A stretch of DNA of 64,000 nucleotides from Deltaproteobacteria bacterium RIFOXYD12_FULL_56_24. GTDB lineage: Bacteria; Desulfobacterota; Desulfobulbia; Desulfobulbales; Desulfurivibrionaceae. How positions within the stretch are numbered: the first letter of the stretch is position 1; each line of letters starts with the position of its first letter. The position numbers and the translations under genes are program-made. Shown here piece after piece: positions 1-8,377 of the stretch. The DNA lies in NCBI GenBank assembly GCA_001799285.1, contig MGTD01000018.1, positions 1-64,000 of the forward strand, in the 5' to 3' direction. The notes below the pieces were generated by a model that saw only the letters and a program-made list of their open reading frames with translations, did no database searches and had not been told where the DNA came from.

Positions 1-2
1 TC

Positions 3-464
3 AACTACCATAAGCTCGACCACAAACTCCTCGAAACCCTGATCTACACCTACCTGGGCGACTGGATCAGCCGCCAGAAACAGGACCAGGCAACGGGAGT
101 CGATGGCGCCCAGGAAAAACTCGCCGCCGCCGAAAGCCTCAAGAAAAAACTGGAGCTGATCCTCGAAGGCGAGGCCCCCTACGACATCTTCATCCGCTGG
201 AAACCCCTCGCCAAACAACCCATCGGCTGGCACCCCGACCTAAACGACGGCGTCCGCCTCAACATCCGCCCCTTCCTCACCGCCCCCGATGTCGCCAAAA
301 AGGGCACCGGCATCCTCCGCGACAAACCCAACATCAAATGGGAAAAAGACCGAGGCAAAGACGTGGAGTCCGCCCCCTGGTACCACCTCTGGGGCGGCGA
401 CCGGATTAACGACCACCATTTGAGCCTGGAAGAGAAACGCACTTCTCCGGCGGCAAAGGAATGA
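3..464 (+). CDS. pglX: BREX PglX-type adenine methyltransferase, C-terminal part (gene starts outside window)
   Basis: Frame 3 reads NYHKLDHKLLETLIYTYLGDWISRQ...YDIFIRWKPLAKQPIGWHPDLNDGVRLNIRPF...GILRDKPNIKWEKDRGKD...DRINDHHLSLEEKR*, typical of the PglX C-terminus; upstream of pglZ and brxL on the same strand. Confidence 0.85.
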   Translation, partial: NYHKLDHKLLETLIYTYLGDWISRQKQDQATGVDGAQEKLAAAESLKKKLELILEGEAPYDIFIRWKPLAKQPIGWHPDLNDGVRLNIRPFLTAPDVAKKGTGILRDKPNIKWEKDRGKDVESAPWYHLWGGDRINDHHLSLEEKRTSPAAKE

Positions 465-481
465 TATGAGGGCTTCCCCAT

Positions 482-1057
482 ATGATCGATAGACAACCAG
501 CGAAAACTCTACCTACGATTGAGGGCTTTCTGCTCTTCCTAATCAATCCGTTTTTTCGATACTGGTGGGCTGCGCTTACCGGATGCGCGTCGATCCTCGC
601 AGTGTACATCACTCCTTCGTCCGGCATTACTCTAAATGGCGCTACGATGATGTCTGTGACTTTCGTCGCTTTCGCGCTGGTTTTTCTCACCCTTTCGGTG
701 CTCAACCAAGGCTGGCAACTGTATATGGGGCGATTGGTCGGGTTGCAAGTAACATCGTTTGAACGTAATCGCGATATGCCAGAGGGGTGGGTCTTTGTGC
801 TTGTTGGAGGCATTGATCTTGCGGTTGGCACCGTAATCGATATTCACAAGAAGACTGGGGCGGCCGAAGTGCCGTTTTCGCTTGTTCGGATTGCTTCCCG
901 AAATTCCCGCGGAGCGTACCAGGCTACCCCGATAGGTAAAATAAACCCAACCCACATTAAAGAACATTCCGCAGGAGGTCTCCGACCGGAAGACCTGATC
1001 GTCCGCACCTCAGTTGATCTGCAACGCATAAAGGAGGTAGTCAATGACCTCGGATAA
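482..1057 (+). CDS. Putative membrane protein: two N-terminal TM segments plus a soluble C-terminal domain
   Basis: 191 aa; hydrophobic segments WWAALTGCASILAVYI and MMSVTFVAFALVFLTLSVL; overlaps the TIR gene start by 14 bp. Confidence 0.7.
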   Translation: MIDRQPAKTLPTIEGFLLFLINPFFRYWWAALTGCASILAVYITPSSGITLNGATMMSVTFVAFALVFLTLSVLNQGWQLYMGRLVGLQVTSFERNRDMPEGWVFVLVGGIDLAVGTVIDIHKKTGAAEVPFSLVRIASRNSRGAYQATPIGKINPTHIKEHSAGGLRPEDLIVRTSVDLQRIKEVVNDLG

Positions 1058-2000
1058 GAAGGTCTTCATTAGCTATTCCAACAATGATAGGGATTTTGCA
1101 GATCGTTTAGCCAACGCATTAATGGCGCTGGGACAAGATATATGGTTTGCCAAGTGGGACATTCAGCCGGGCGACTCGATTATCAGCAAGATTTTCGAGG
1201 AGGGCCTCGCCAACGCCAAAGCCTTCGCCATTATACTCTCGAAGGAGAGTGTTCGCTCTAGCTGGGTGCGCGAAGAACTAAACCAAGCGACAATGTACCG
1301 TATCGAAAATTTAGTGCGGGTCATTCCGATCATCAAGGAGGATGTCGAAATTCCGATGGCGCTTCGCACCCTGCACTGGGTAGATATGCGGACAGATTTT
1401 GACAGCGGGGTGCGGACTATCTTCAATGTGTTGAATGGTGTATCGGAAAAACCACCACTCGGTGAGACTCCAGCCCACCTGAAGGCGATTGTGCAGCCAG
1501 TCGCCGGATTATCTCGGCTGGCTTCGACAGTGGGGCTTCACTTGCTTCGAGCGACAGATGTTGATGAGCCTTTCATGCGAGCAGTCCGAAACAAAGAACT
1601 TGCTGATGCACTTCATCTTACCCCCACTGAACTAAATGACGCGGTGGACGAATTAGAGTCACAGGGTCTTGCTGAAACAAACAAGGAACTCGGTCATCAC
1701 CCGTTTGATTTCGGATCTGTCGAGCCTACCTATCTTCTTCATCACGCAATGAGTGGCTTCTTGGAGTACAAACCAGACAATGATGTAAAAGTTGTGATTA
1801 GTGCAATCGCTGCCTTGGACAGCGCGGAAGGTCCAGAACTTAAACAGCATACACAATTGAGTTCTGGACGCTTGAACAGGGCGGTTGAATACATCAAGGA
1901 CCATGGGTACGCCGATGTCCTTCTTGCCTTGGGAACGGCACCCTATGGTTTTATGCTCGTCAGAGCGACAAGAGCAACACGGCAGGCTTCACTCGATTAG
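1044..2000 (+). CDS. TIR-domain protein with C-terminal winged-helix-like repeats
   Basis: KVFISYSNNDRDFADRLANALMALGQDIWFAKWDIQPGDSI...AFAIILSKESVRSSWVREELNQA is a canonical TIR fold start; C-terminal half reads as two HTH-like segments (NKELADALHLTPTELNDAVDELESQGL; LKQHTQLSSGRLNRAVEYIKDHGYA). Confidence 0.85.
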   Translation: MTSDKKVFISYSNNDRDFADRLANALMALGQDIWFAKWDIQPGDSIISKIFEEGLANAKAFAIILSKESVRSSWVREELNQATMYRIENLVRVIPIIKEDVEIPMALRTLHWVDMRTDFDSGVRTIFNVLNGVSEKPPLGETPAHLKAIVQPVAGLSRLASTVGLHLLRATDVDEPFMRAVRNKELADALHLTPTELNDAVDELESQGLAETNKELGHHPFDFGSVEPTYLLHHAMSGFLEYKPDNDVKVVISAIAALDSAEGPELKQHTQLSSGRLNRAVEYIKDHGYADVLLALGTAPYGFMLVRATRATRQASLD

Positions 2001-2149
2001 GGCTTGTTTCAAGCGCGGTGCAGGTAAAGGGTCAGAAGTAGGTTTATCCGGTCATCTGACCCGATAAGTGACCTTTTAACGCTCACTCTGCGTGAATAGG
2101 TGTAATTTCGAACGAATTCAAAGGGATGTTCAAAAAAATACGGTAAGGT

Positions 2150-3439
2150 GTGATAATGATTAAACATCTAAAAATGACCAATGTCGGACCGGCCCCAAAG
2201 ATGGAGCTGGAATTTGGTAAACGGCTGAACCTGCTCACCGGCGACAACGGCCTGGGCAAGAGCTTTCTGCTGGATATTGCCTGGTGGGCTATGACTCGCA
2301 AATGGCCTGCTGAATTGAACCCGAAACTCACCTCCGGAAAGGTGGTCCTGCCCACTGACAAAAAGCAGGGAGCAGAAATTGATTTTTCGTTTTCTGCAGC
2401 GTCAAAAACGAAGGGCCATACCAGTACCTTTGAAGCAAGAAGCCAGAATTGGACAGCCCCGCCAGGCCGTCCGGCAATTCCAGGGTTGGTTTTTTACGCG
2501 TTGGCTGACGGCAGTTTTGCCGTTTGGGACCCCGCTCGCAACTACTGGAAATTGAAAAATAACGAAGAGGGAACCGAGCGCCCGCCGGCCTACGTTTTCA
2601 GTCCAAAGGAGGTATGGGACGGGCTGCAACGCGAAGATGGCACATGGCTTTGTAACGGCCTGATTCGAGATTGGGCAGGTTGGCAGAAGGAAAAAGGCAG
2701 GGCATTTGCTTCGCTGACCGCCGTGCTGGAGGTTGTGTCGCCGACTTCGGAAGAAAAACTCGTTCCGGGTGGCTTGACCCGCATCAGCTTGGATGATGTG
2801 CGAGACATGCCCACATTGAAAATGCCCTATGGACAGGAAGTGGCCGTGGTTCATGCCTCTTCGGGGATGCGCCGTATTATTTCCCTGGCCTATTTTCTGG
2901 TTTGGTGTTGGGAAGAGCACCTGAAGGCGAAAGAACTGTTGGGAGAGGAGCCGGAAACCAAAACAGTCTTTTTGGTGGATGAAGTGGAGTCGCATCTGCA
3001 TCCGAAATGGCAGCGCACGGTGATTCCGGCCCTGATGAAGGTGATGGATCAATTGATGACATCGTCCGAGGTTCAACTCATTGTTGTGACCCATTCTCCG
3101 TTGATTATGGCTTCCGTCGAGCCATTTTTTGACGGGAAGTTGGATGCTTGGTTTGATCTTGATCTGGTCAATAATCAAGTCGTTCTCACCCCCAGGCAGT
3201 TTATCAGGCAGGGAGATGTGCGCGGTTGGTTGACCAGCGAGGCCTTTGACTTGAAGTCCGGCTATTCGATTGAAGCCGAAAAAGTGCTGGAAGACGCAAC
3301 GCAGGCGTTAAGCAACGCGTCCTTTAGTAAGGATGACGCCAAGGCTTTGGAGCAGCGTCTGCGTGAAGTGTTGTCGGATACCGATCCTTTCTGGATGCGC
3401 TGGCGTTTCGTGGCGGAAAAGAAGGGGTGGTTGTCATGA
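2150..3439 (+). CDS. AAA/ABC-type ATPase, PtuA (Septu)-like
   Basis: Walker A LTGDNGLGKSFLLDIAWW, Walker B VFLVDEVESHLHPKWQ, VTHSPLIM; followed by an overlapping HNH-like gene. Confidence 0.8.
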   Translation: MIMIKHLKMTNVGPAPKMELEFGKRLNLLTGDNGLGKSFLLDIAWWAMTRKWPAELNPKLTSGKVVLPTDKKQGAEIDFSFSAASKTKGHTSTFEARSQNWTAPPGRPAIPGLVFYALADGSFAVWDPARNYWKLKNNEEGTERPPAYVFSPKEVWDGLQREDGTWLCNGLIRDWAGWQKEKGRAFASLTAVLEVVSPTSEEKLVPGGLTRISLDDVRDMPTLKMPYGQEVAVVHASSGMRRIISLAYFLVWCWEEHLKAKELLGEEPETKTVFLVDEVESHLHPKWQRTVIPALMKVMDQLMTSSEVQLIVVTHSPLIMASVEPFFDGKLDAWFDLDLVNNQVVLTPRQFIRQGDVRGWLTSEAFDLKSGYSIEAEKVLEDATQALSNASFSKDDAKALEQRLREVLSDTDPFWMRWRFVAEKKGWLS

Positions 3440-4035
3440 TTCATGTTGCTGCTCAGCCGGAGCCCGCATCGTTCGATGTGGAAGTTCGGCAGAAAGGCCT
3501 TGCCTGGTTGCAAAAGAAGAAAATTTCCCTTGATCAACCCTTGCCGCCTAAAACCACCTTGGAGCCCTATTGGCGGTACTGCCTTGATGAAATGCATTCA
3601 AGTTACAGCGGCTGTTGTGCCTATCTGTCGGTTTTTATTGAGCGGGTTACTGGCGGCGGATCGGTAGATCACTTCGTTGCCAAGTCCCAACGGGCGGAAT
3701 TGGCTTACGAATGGAGTAACTACCGGCTCGCCTGCTCCCGAATGAACAGCCGCAAAAGGGATTATGACGATGTGCTTGATCCCTTTGAGGTGGAAAGCGG
3801 CTGGTTTCACCTGGAGCCAATCACCGGCCACATTTACCCAAACCCGGATTTGTCGGAGGAGCAAAAGGTTGCGGTTCTGGCAACCATAGTTCGACTTGGC
3901 TTGAACGATGACGGAAATAAGGAGATGCGTGCCCGCCACTACCAGGAATATCGAGAAGGCTACTACACCGCTGCCTTTCTTCAAAAACGATCCCCGTTTG
4001 TCTGGGCTGAAGCAAATCGGCAAGGGTTGTTATGA
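3436..4035 (+). CDS. HNH-type endonuclease, PtuB (Septu)-like
   Basis: C..YLSVFIE....SVDHFVAKSQ...YEWSNYRLACSRMNSRKRDYDDVLDPF matches the HNH pattern of PtuB-type proteins; overlaps the ATPase gene. Confidence 0.75.
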   Translation: MIHVAAQPEPASFDVEVRQKGLAWLQKKKISLDQPLPPKTTLEPYWRYCLDEMHSSYSGCCAYLSVFIERVTGGGSVDHFVAKSQRAELAYEWSNYRLACSRMNSRKRDYDDVLDPFEVESGWFHLEPITGHIYPNPDLSEEQKVAVLATIVRLGLNDDGNKEMRARHYQEYREGYYTAAFLQKRSPFVWAEANRQGLL

Positions 4036-4160
4036 GAGTTTTCGAGCACACTCTGAAAGCCGTCCGCGATGCGGCGGTTTTCAATCCGGAGGTCCAGGTG
4101 GCGCCGGCCTGTGTCTTCTGGCCGGAATGCAAAGCCGGTAACATTGTTATTGCGCAGTAA
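4032..4160 (+). pseudogene. pglZ: Truncated 5' fragment of a second pglZ allele
   Basis: MRVFEHTLKAVRDAAVFNPEVQVAPACVFWPE versus intact pglZ at 6041 MRMMEHLLNAVREAAVFNPEVQVAPACILWPD; homology stops after ~32 codons, then TAA. ATGA overlap with the HNH gene stop. Confidence 0.85.
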
Positions 4161-4205
4161 CTCTTGCAAGGATACTATGCAAAAAAAGTGTTACAGGAGG
4201 CGGCA

Positions 4206-5201
4206 ATGTCCACACTGATCGAGCAACTTATCCAGTATCTTCGCGACACACTCAATGTTACCATCCCCGCTCGCCCATGGGAAAAAAGCAAGCATTTACC
4301 CTTCTTTCTGCAGGACGGTTATGCCTATTTTCAAGCAGAACTGTTTGGGCTCAATATATTGTTGATGCTGGATACCAGCGATGAAGAGCACTCTCCTGCC
4401 ACTCTCCGAAAGCATATGGATCAGGTTAGGGAAAAATATGAAGGTGAAGTCGTTTACGCCCGAGATCGAGTAACCGCCTATAACCGCAAGCGGTTGATCG
4501 AACATAATGTGCCGTTCATAGTGCCCGGCAACCAGTTGTATTTACCCATGCTGGCCATTGACCTACGGGAACATTTTCGCCAAAAGCGCCGGAGCATAGA
4601 TAAATTTAGCCCGGCCACCCAGGCCTTGGTCCTGTATTGGATATACAACAGCAATATGGGGCGGGAAAGAACAACCCCGACGGAAATGGCCAAGATTCTT
4701 GGCTATTCAAAAATGACCATGACCAGGGCTTTTAAAGAAGTGGACGCAGCCCTGGGTTCAGTGCCTACCAATGAACGACTCAACAATGACGTGAAATACG
4801 GTGTGACCGGCCAGGAACTTTGGCAAAAATTGCAACCATTCTGGCGTAGCCCCGTTAAGCACCGGCACTATCTGCTCAGAATGGACTTCGATCATGTATT
4901 TGCTCATTTTCGGGCAGGATTGACGGCCATGGCCAGTTATTCAATGCTGGCCGAGCCCAACCACGAAGTCTTTGCCGTGAGCCAAAATGAGTGGAAGGTC
5001 TCCTTGCAAAGACGCAACGTGGAGATTCTGGATAGGCCTGACTCACAAACAGTGGAGGTCGAAGTCTGGGGATACCCCCCGGATTTGTTTGCCCAAAATG
5101 ATTTGGTGGACCGGCTCTCGTTGTATCTCTCCTTGCGAGATAGGAGCGATGAACGAATCGAGTTGGCGCTGGAAGAACTACTGGAGGGGATGAAATGGTA
5201 A
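4206..5201 (+). CDS. Putative antitoxin/regulator with central HTH (partner of downstream nucleotidyltransferase)
   Basis: SD AGGAGG before ATG 4206; HTH-like TPTEMAKILGYSKMTMTRAFKEVDAAL; overlaps the next gene. Confidence 0.6.
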   Translation: MSTLIEQLIQYLRDTLNVTIPARPWEKSKHLPFFLQDGYAYFQAELFGLNILLMLDTSDEEHSPATLRKHMDQVREKYEGEVVYARDRVTAYNRKRLIEHNVPFIVPGNQLYLPMLAIDLREHFRQKRRSIDKFSPATQALVLYWIYNSNMGRERTTPTEMAKILGYSKMTMTRAFKEVDAALGSVPTNERLNNDVKYGVTGQELWQKLQPFWRSPVKHRHYLLRMDFDHVFAHFRAGLTAMASYSMLAEPNHEVFAVSQNEWKVSLQRRNVEILDRPDSQTVEVEVWGYPPDLFAQNDLVDRLSLYLSLRDRSDERIELALEELLEGMKW

Positions 5202-5953
5202 GAGGTTTGGGGCGGTTCAGGGACCATTTTCAGAACTTTACCAGCCAATATGTCCTGATCGGAGGTGTTGCCTGTGACCTGGCCCTGGATGAAGCGGGGC
5301 TAAATTTTCGCGCCACGCAAGATCTCGACATAGTCTTGTGTATCGAGGCGCTCGACAGACCCTTTGTTGAAGTTTTTTGGGAGTTTATCCGTGCTGGCGA
5401 ATATCAAATCCAGGAAAAGTCTACGGGCGAGAAACAGTTTTATCGCTTCAAAAAACCTAAAGTTGCAGGTTTTCCGGCTATGCTGGAGTTGTTCTCACGG
5501 GCGCCAAATGTCTTGAAGACAGAAGAGGGAGATGGTCATCTTACCCCTATTCCCGTTGAGGAAGAGGCCGCAAGTTTGTCCGCTATTCTCCTGGATGACG
5601 ATTATTACGCCTGGATTCAAAAAGGCCAACAGTTACTGCGTGGAGTTTCTGTGGTGGACCCGAAACATATCATTCCGCTTAAGGCAAGAGCGTGGCTGGA
5701 TCTACGCGCCAGGAAGGCGAGCGGCGAGCCCATTGACAGCAAGAAGATCAAAAAACACCGAAATGATGTCTTTCGGCTGTTCCCAGTTCTTACCCCGGAG
5801 CCCATCACCGATGTGCCAGAGTCAATCAAGGAAGATATGCGAATTTTCTTATTGGCGATGGGAGAGGAAGAGATCGATCTTGCTGCCTTGGAACTAGGTA
5901 CGCGGACAAAGGGTGAAGTTTTAGACAACTTGACGACTATTTACGGGCTCTAA
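5195..5953 (+). CDS. Nucleotidyltransferase-like protein (AbiEii/MenT-type toxin candidate)
   Basis: YVLIGGVACDLALDEAGLNFRATQDLDIVL resembles the GG...(T)xDlDi nucleotidyltransferase signature; TA-like gene pairing. Confidence 0.65.
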   Translation: MVRGLGRFRDHFQNFTSQYVLIGGVACDLALDEAGLNFRATQDLDIVLCIEALDRPFVEVFWEFIRAGEYQIQEKSTGEKQFYRFKKPKVAGFPAMLELFSRAPNVLKTEEGDGHLTPIPVEEEAASLSAILLDDDYYAWIQKGQQLLRGVSVVDPKHIIPLKARAWLDLRARKASGEPIDSKKIKKHRNDVFRLFPVLTPEPITDVPESIKEDMRIFLLAMGEEEIDLAALELGTRTKGEVLDNLTTIYGL

Positions 5954-6040
5954 TGACAATGGTTGCAGTAGGCGAAGAACAGCTTTATTCCTGCACCCCC
6001 AGACCGTGGCTTGGTGTTCACAATGGATAGGGGGTGAAGC

Positions 6041-8377
6041 ATGAGAATGATGGAGCATCTCCTAAATGCTGTGCGAGAAGCAGCCGTCTTCAACCCGGAG
6101 GTCCAGGTGGCGCCGGCCTGCATCCTCTGGCCGGACCGGGATCGCCAGTGGGAGGCGGTGATTCCGCTCTTGCAGGCCGAGCTTCCGGAGCTGTTCATCC
6201 TCGGAGACTACGCCCCGGAAAGGCGGACTGGCCCGGCCATCTGGTTGCGTTGCGTCATTGCCGGCAAGACGGATGACCTCTCTCTGCCTAAGGGCCTGAC
6301 GCCGATTCTTTATCTGCCGGGTGTCAGCCGCCAGGATCTGCGGGCCGTTGAAAGTTGCCCGGACCACTTGAAGCCGCTGGCGGAACTCCAGTATCGGGGG
6401 GTGATCTGGTCGCAGATCAACGCCAAGGACTGGACCATTCTTGCCTATCTCAAGTCGGACCAGGGCGGGCTGGGTCTGGATGCGGCCCAAGACAGCGAGG
6501 CCAAGAATGCCATGCAGTTGGCCCTGTACCGTTTGCTGGATGAAGACCTGAAGCTGCTTGCAGGCAAGCGGCTTGACAAGGATTTTTTCAATACCCTGCT
6601 CACCGGTGGCGATCCGACCCGTGATCTTCTGCTCTGGCTTGATCTGGGCGATGGCTTTCGGGGTGCTCGCTCCGAGAACGAATGGCAGGCCTTCGTTGAG
6701 GTGTGCAAATCGCAGCTTGCCTTTCATCCGGAAAAAGAAGGGGTTCTGACCGGGGCCGCCAAGCTGGCCGGCCAGGAAGGACCGTGGCGGGCGGTATGGC
6801 AGCGGTTCTGCGAGGCCCCTCATCGTTATCCGAATCTTCCGGCCCGGATTCGTCAATGCCAGGCCCCCAACGCCACCCTGTTCTGGCACTCGACTGATGG
6901 CCCTTTCTCCGGCTGGCCGCAATGGAATGATGACCAGGAGAAAAGCCTGCGCCGGGATCTTCTGGCCCTGGCCGAGCTGCCTGCCCACCAGGCCCGAAAA
7001 AAGCTGCTTGACCTGGAAGGACGCCATGGCCACCGGCGGCGGCTGGTTTGGGCCGAGTTGGGCGAGGCGCCGCTGGTACAAGCCATGGAGCATCTGGCCC
7101 GTCTGGCCGAGGTCACCGGCACAGGTCTTGCCGCCGGCACCTTGGATGATCTGGTAAGCGGTTTTAGTGCCAGGGGCTGGCAGGCCGATGACGCCCTTCT
7201 CCATGCCCTTGCCCGGCTTGAAGCCCCTGCCGATCTAGCGGTGATCAGCGGCGCGATCCGGGCCGCCTATCTCCCCTGGGCGGAAGAATCGGCCCGCTAC
7301 CTGCAAAAAACCGTGTCCGCCACCGCCTATCCTGGTGGCAGCATCCTTTCGAGGCGAGCAACTCCGGTTGCGCCAGGTGAATGCCTCTTCTTCGTTGACG
7401 GCCTGCGTTTTGACCTGGCCAAACGACTTGAGAAGATGCTGGCGGAAAAGGGAAAAACGGTTGGCGAGCGGCCTTACTGGGTGCCTCTCCCCAGCGTCAC
7501 CGGCACCGGCAAGCCGGCAATGGCCCCGGTCCTTTCTTCCTCTGAACTGGCGGAGGAAACGGTGGGCTACAACTTCGAGCCGCTGACCGCCTATCTGCTG
7601 CGGAAAATCATGGTAGAACAGGGTTGGCGGATTCTCGACCGGGCCGAGAACGGCGACGGACAGGGCAAGGCCTGGTGCGAGTTCGGCGATATTGACCACG
7701 AAGGCCACAGCCGAGGCGCGAAGATCGCCAGGCATCTTGACCCCCTCCTCATCGAGATCCGCGACCGGATCATTGCCCTGCTTGATGCCGGTTGGCAAAA
7801 GGTGCGGGTGGTAACCGATCATGGCTGGCTGTTGCTGCCCGACGGCCTGCCCAAGACGGAGCTGCCCGCCTGTCTGGTTGACAGCAAATGGGGCCGCTGT
7901 GCGGCAATCAAACAGGGGGCGGCCACCGATGAGCGCCTGTATCCCTGGTATTGGAATCCGGAGCAGTTGGTGGCCCTGGCCGACGGGATTTCCTGTTACC
8001 GGCAGGGGGAGGAATACGCCCACGGTGGCTTGAGTTTGCAGGAGTGTCTGGTTTTGGAGCTTACCGTCAGCCGGTCGGCCGAGGCTTGCGGCGCAGCAGG
8101 CGCGCTCGTCTTTACCGATATCGTTTGGAAGGGCTTGCGTTGCACGGTGGCGGTGACTGGCGATTGTAACGGCCTGTCGCTGGATATCCGCAGGCAGGCC
8201 GGAGACCCGGCCTTCAGCGTGGTGGTTGGGGTAAAGGAATTGAAGGGCAACGGCACCGCTTCGGTGGTTGTTGAGGACGAAGAGCTGGAAGGACAGCCCG
8301 CGGTCCTGGTTCTGTGCGCACCCGGTGGCGCACTTGCCGCTCAAGTTGCCACGGTTATTGGTGGAGAAAAAGAATGA
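6041..8377 (+). CDS. pglZ: BREX alkaline-phosphatase-superfamily protein PglZ
   Basis: 778 aa; LFFVDGLRFDLAKRLEKML and VRVVTDHGWLLLPDGLPK PglZ-type motifs; overlaps brxL. Confidence 0.88.
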   Translation: MRMMEHLLNAVREAAVFNPEVQVAPACILWPDRDRQWEAVIPLLQAELPELFILGDYAPERRTGPAIWLRCVIAGKTDDLSLPKGLTPILYLPGVSRQDLRAVESCPDHLKPLAELQYRGVIWSQINAKDWTILAYLKSDQGGLGLDAAQDSEAKNAMQLALYRLLDEDLKLLAGKRLDKDFFNTLLTGGDPTRDLLLWLDLGDGFRGARSENEWQAFVEVCKSQLAFHPEKEGVLTGAAKLAGQEGPWRAVWQRFCEAPHRYPNLPARIRQCQAPNATLFWHSTDGPFSGWPQWNDDQEKSLRRDLLALAELPAHQARKKLLDLEGRHGHRRRLVWAELGEAPLVQAMEHLARLAEVTGTGLAAGTLDDLVSGFSARGWQADDALLHALARLEAPADLAVISGAIRAAYLPWAEESARYLQKTVSATAYPGGSILSRRATPVAPGECLFFVDGLRFDLAKRLEKMLAEKGKTVGERPYWVPLPSVTGTGKPAMAPVLSSSELAEETVGYNFEPLTAYLLRKIMVEQGWRILDRAENGDGQGKAWCEFGDIDHEGHSRGAKIARHLDPLLIEIRDRIIALLDAGWQKVRVVTDHGWLLLPDGLPKTELPACLVDSKWGRCAAIKQGAATDERLYPWYWNPEQLVALADGISCYRQGEEYAHGGLSLQECLVLELTVSRSAEACGAAGALVFTDIVWKGLRCTVAVTGDCNGLSLDIRRQAGDPAFSVVVGVKELKGNGTASVVVEDEELEGQPAVLVLCAPGGALAAQVATVIGGEKE

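Noticed and set aside
2150-4035. Retron with ATPase/HNH effectors
   Set aside because: No reverse transcriptase ORF or msr/msd-like region found near the pair.
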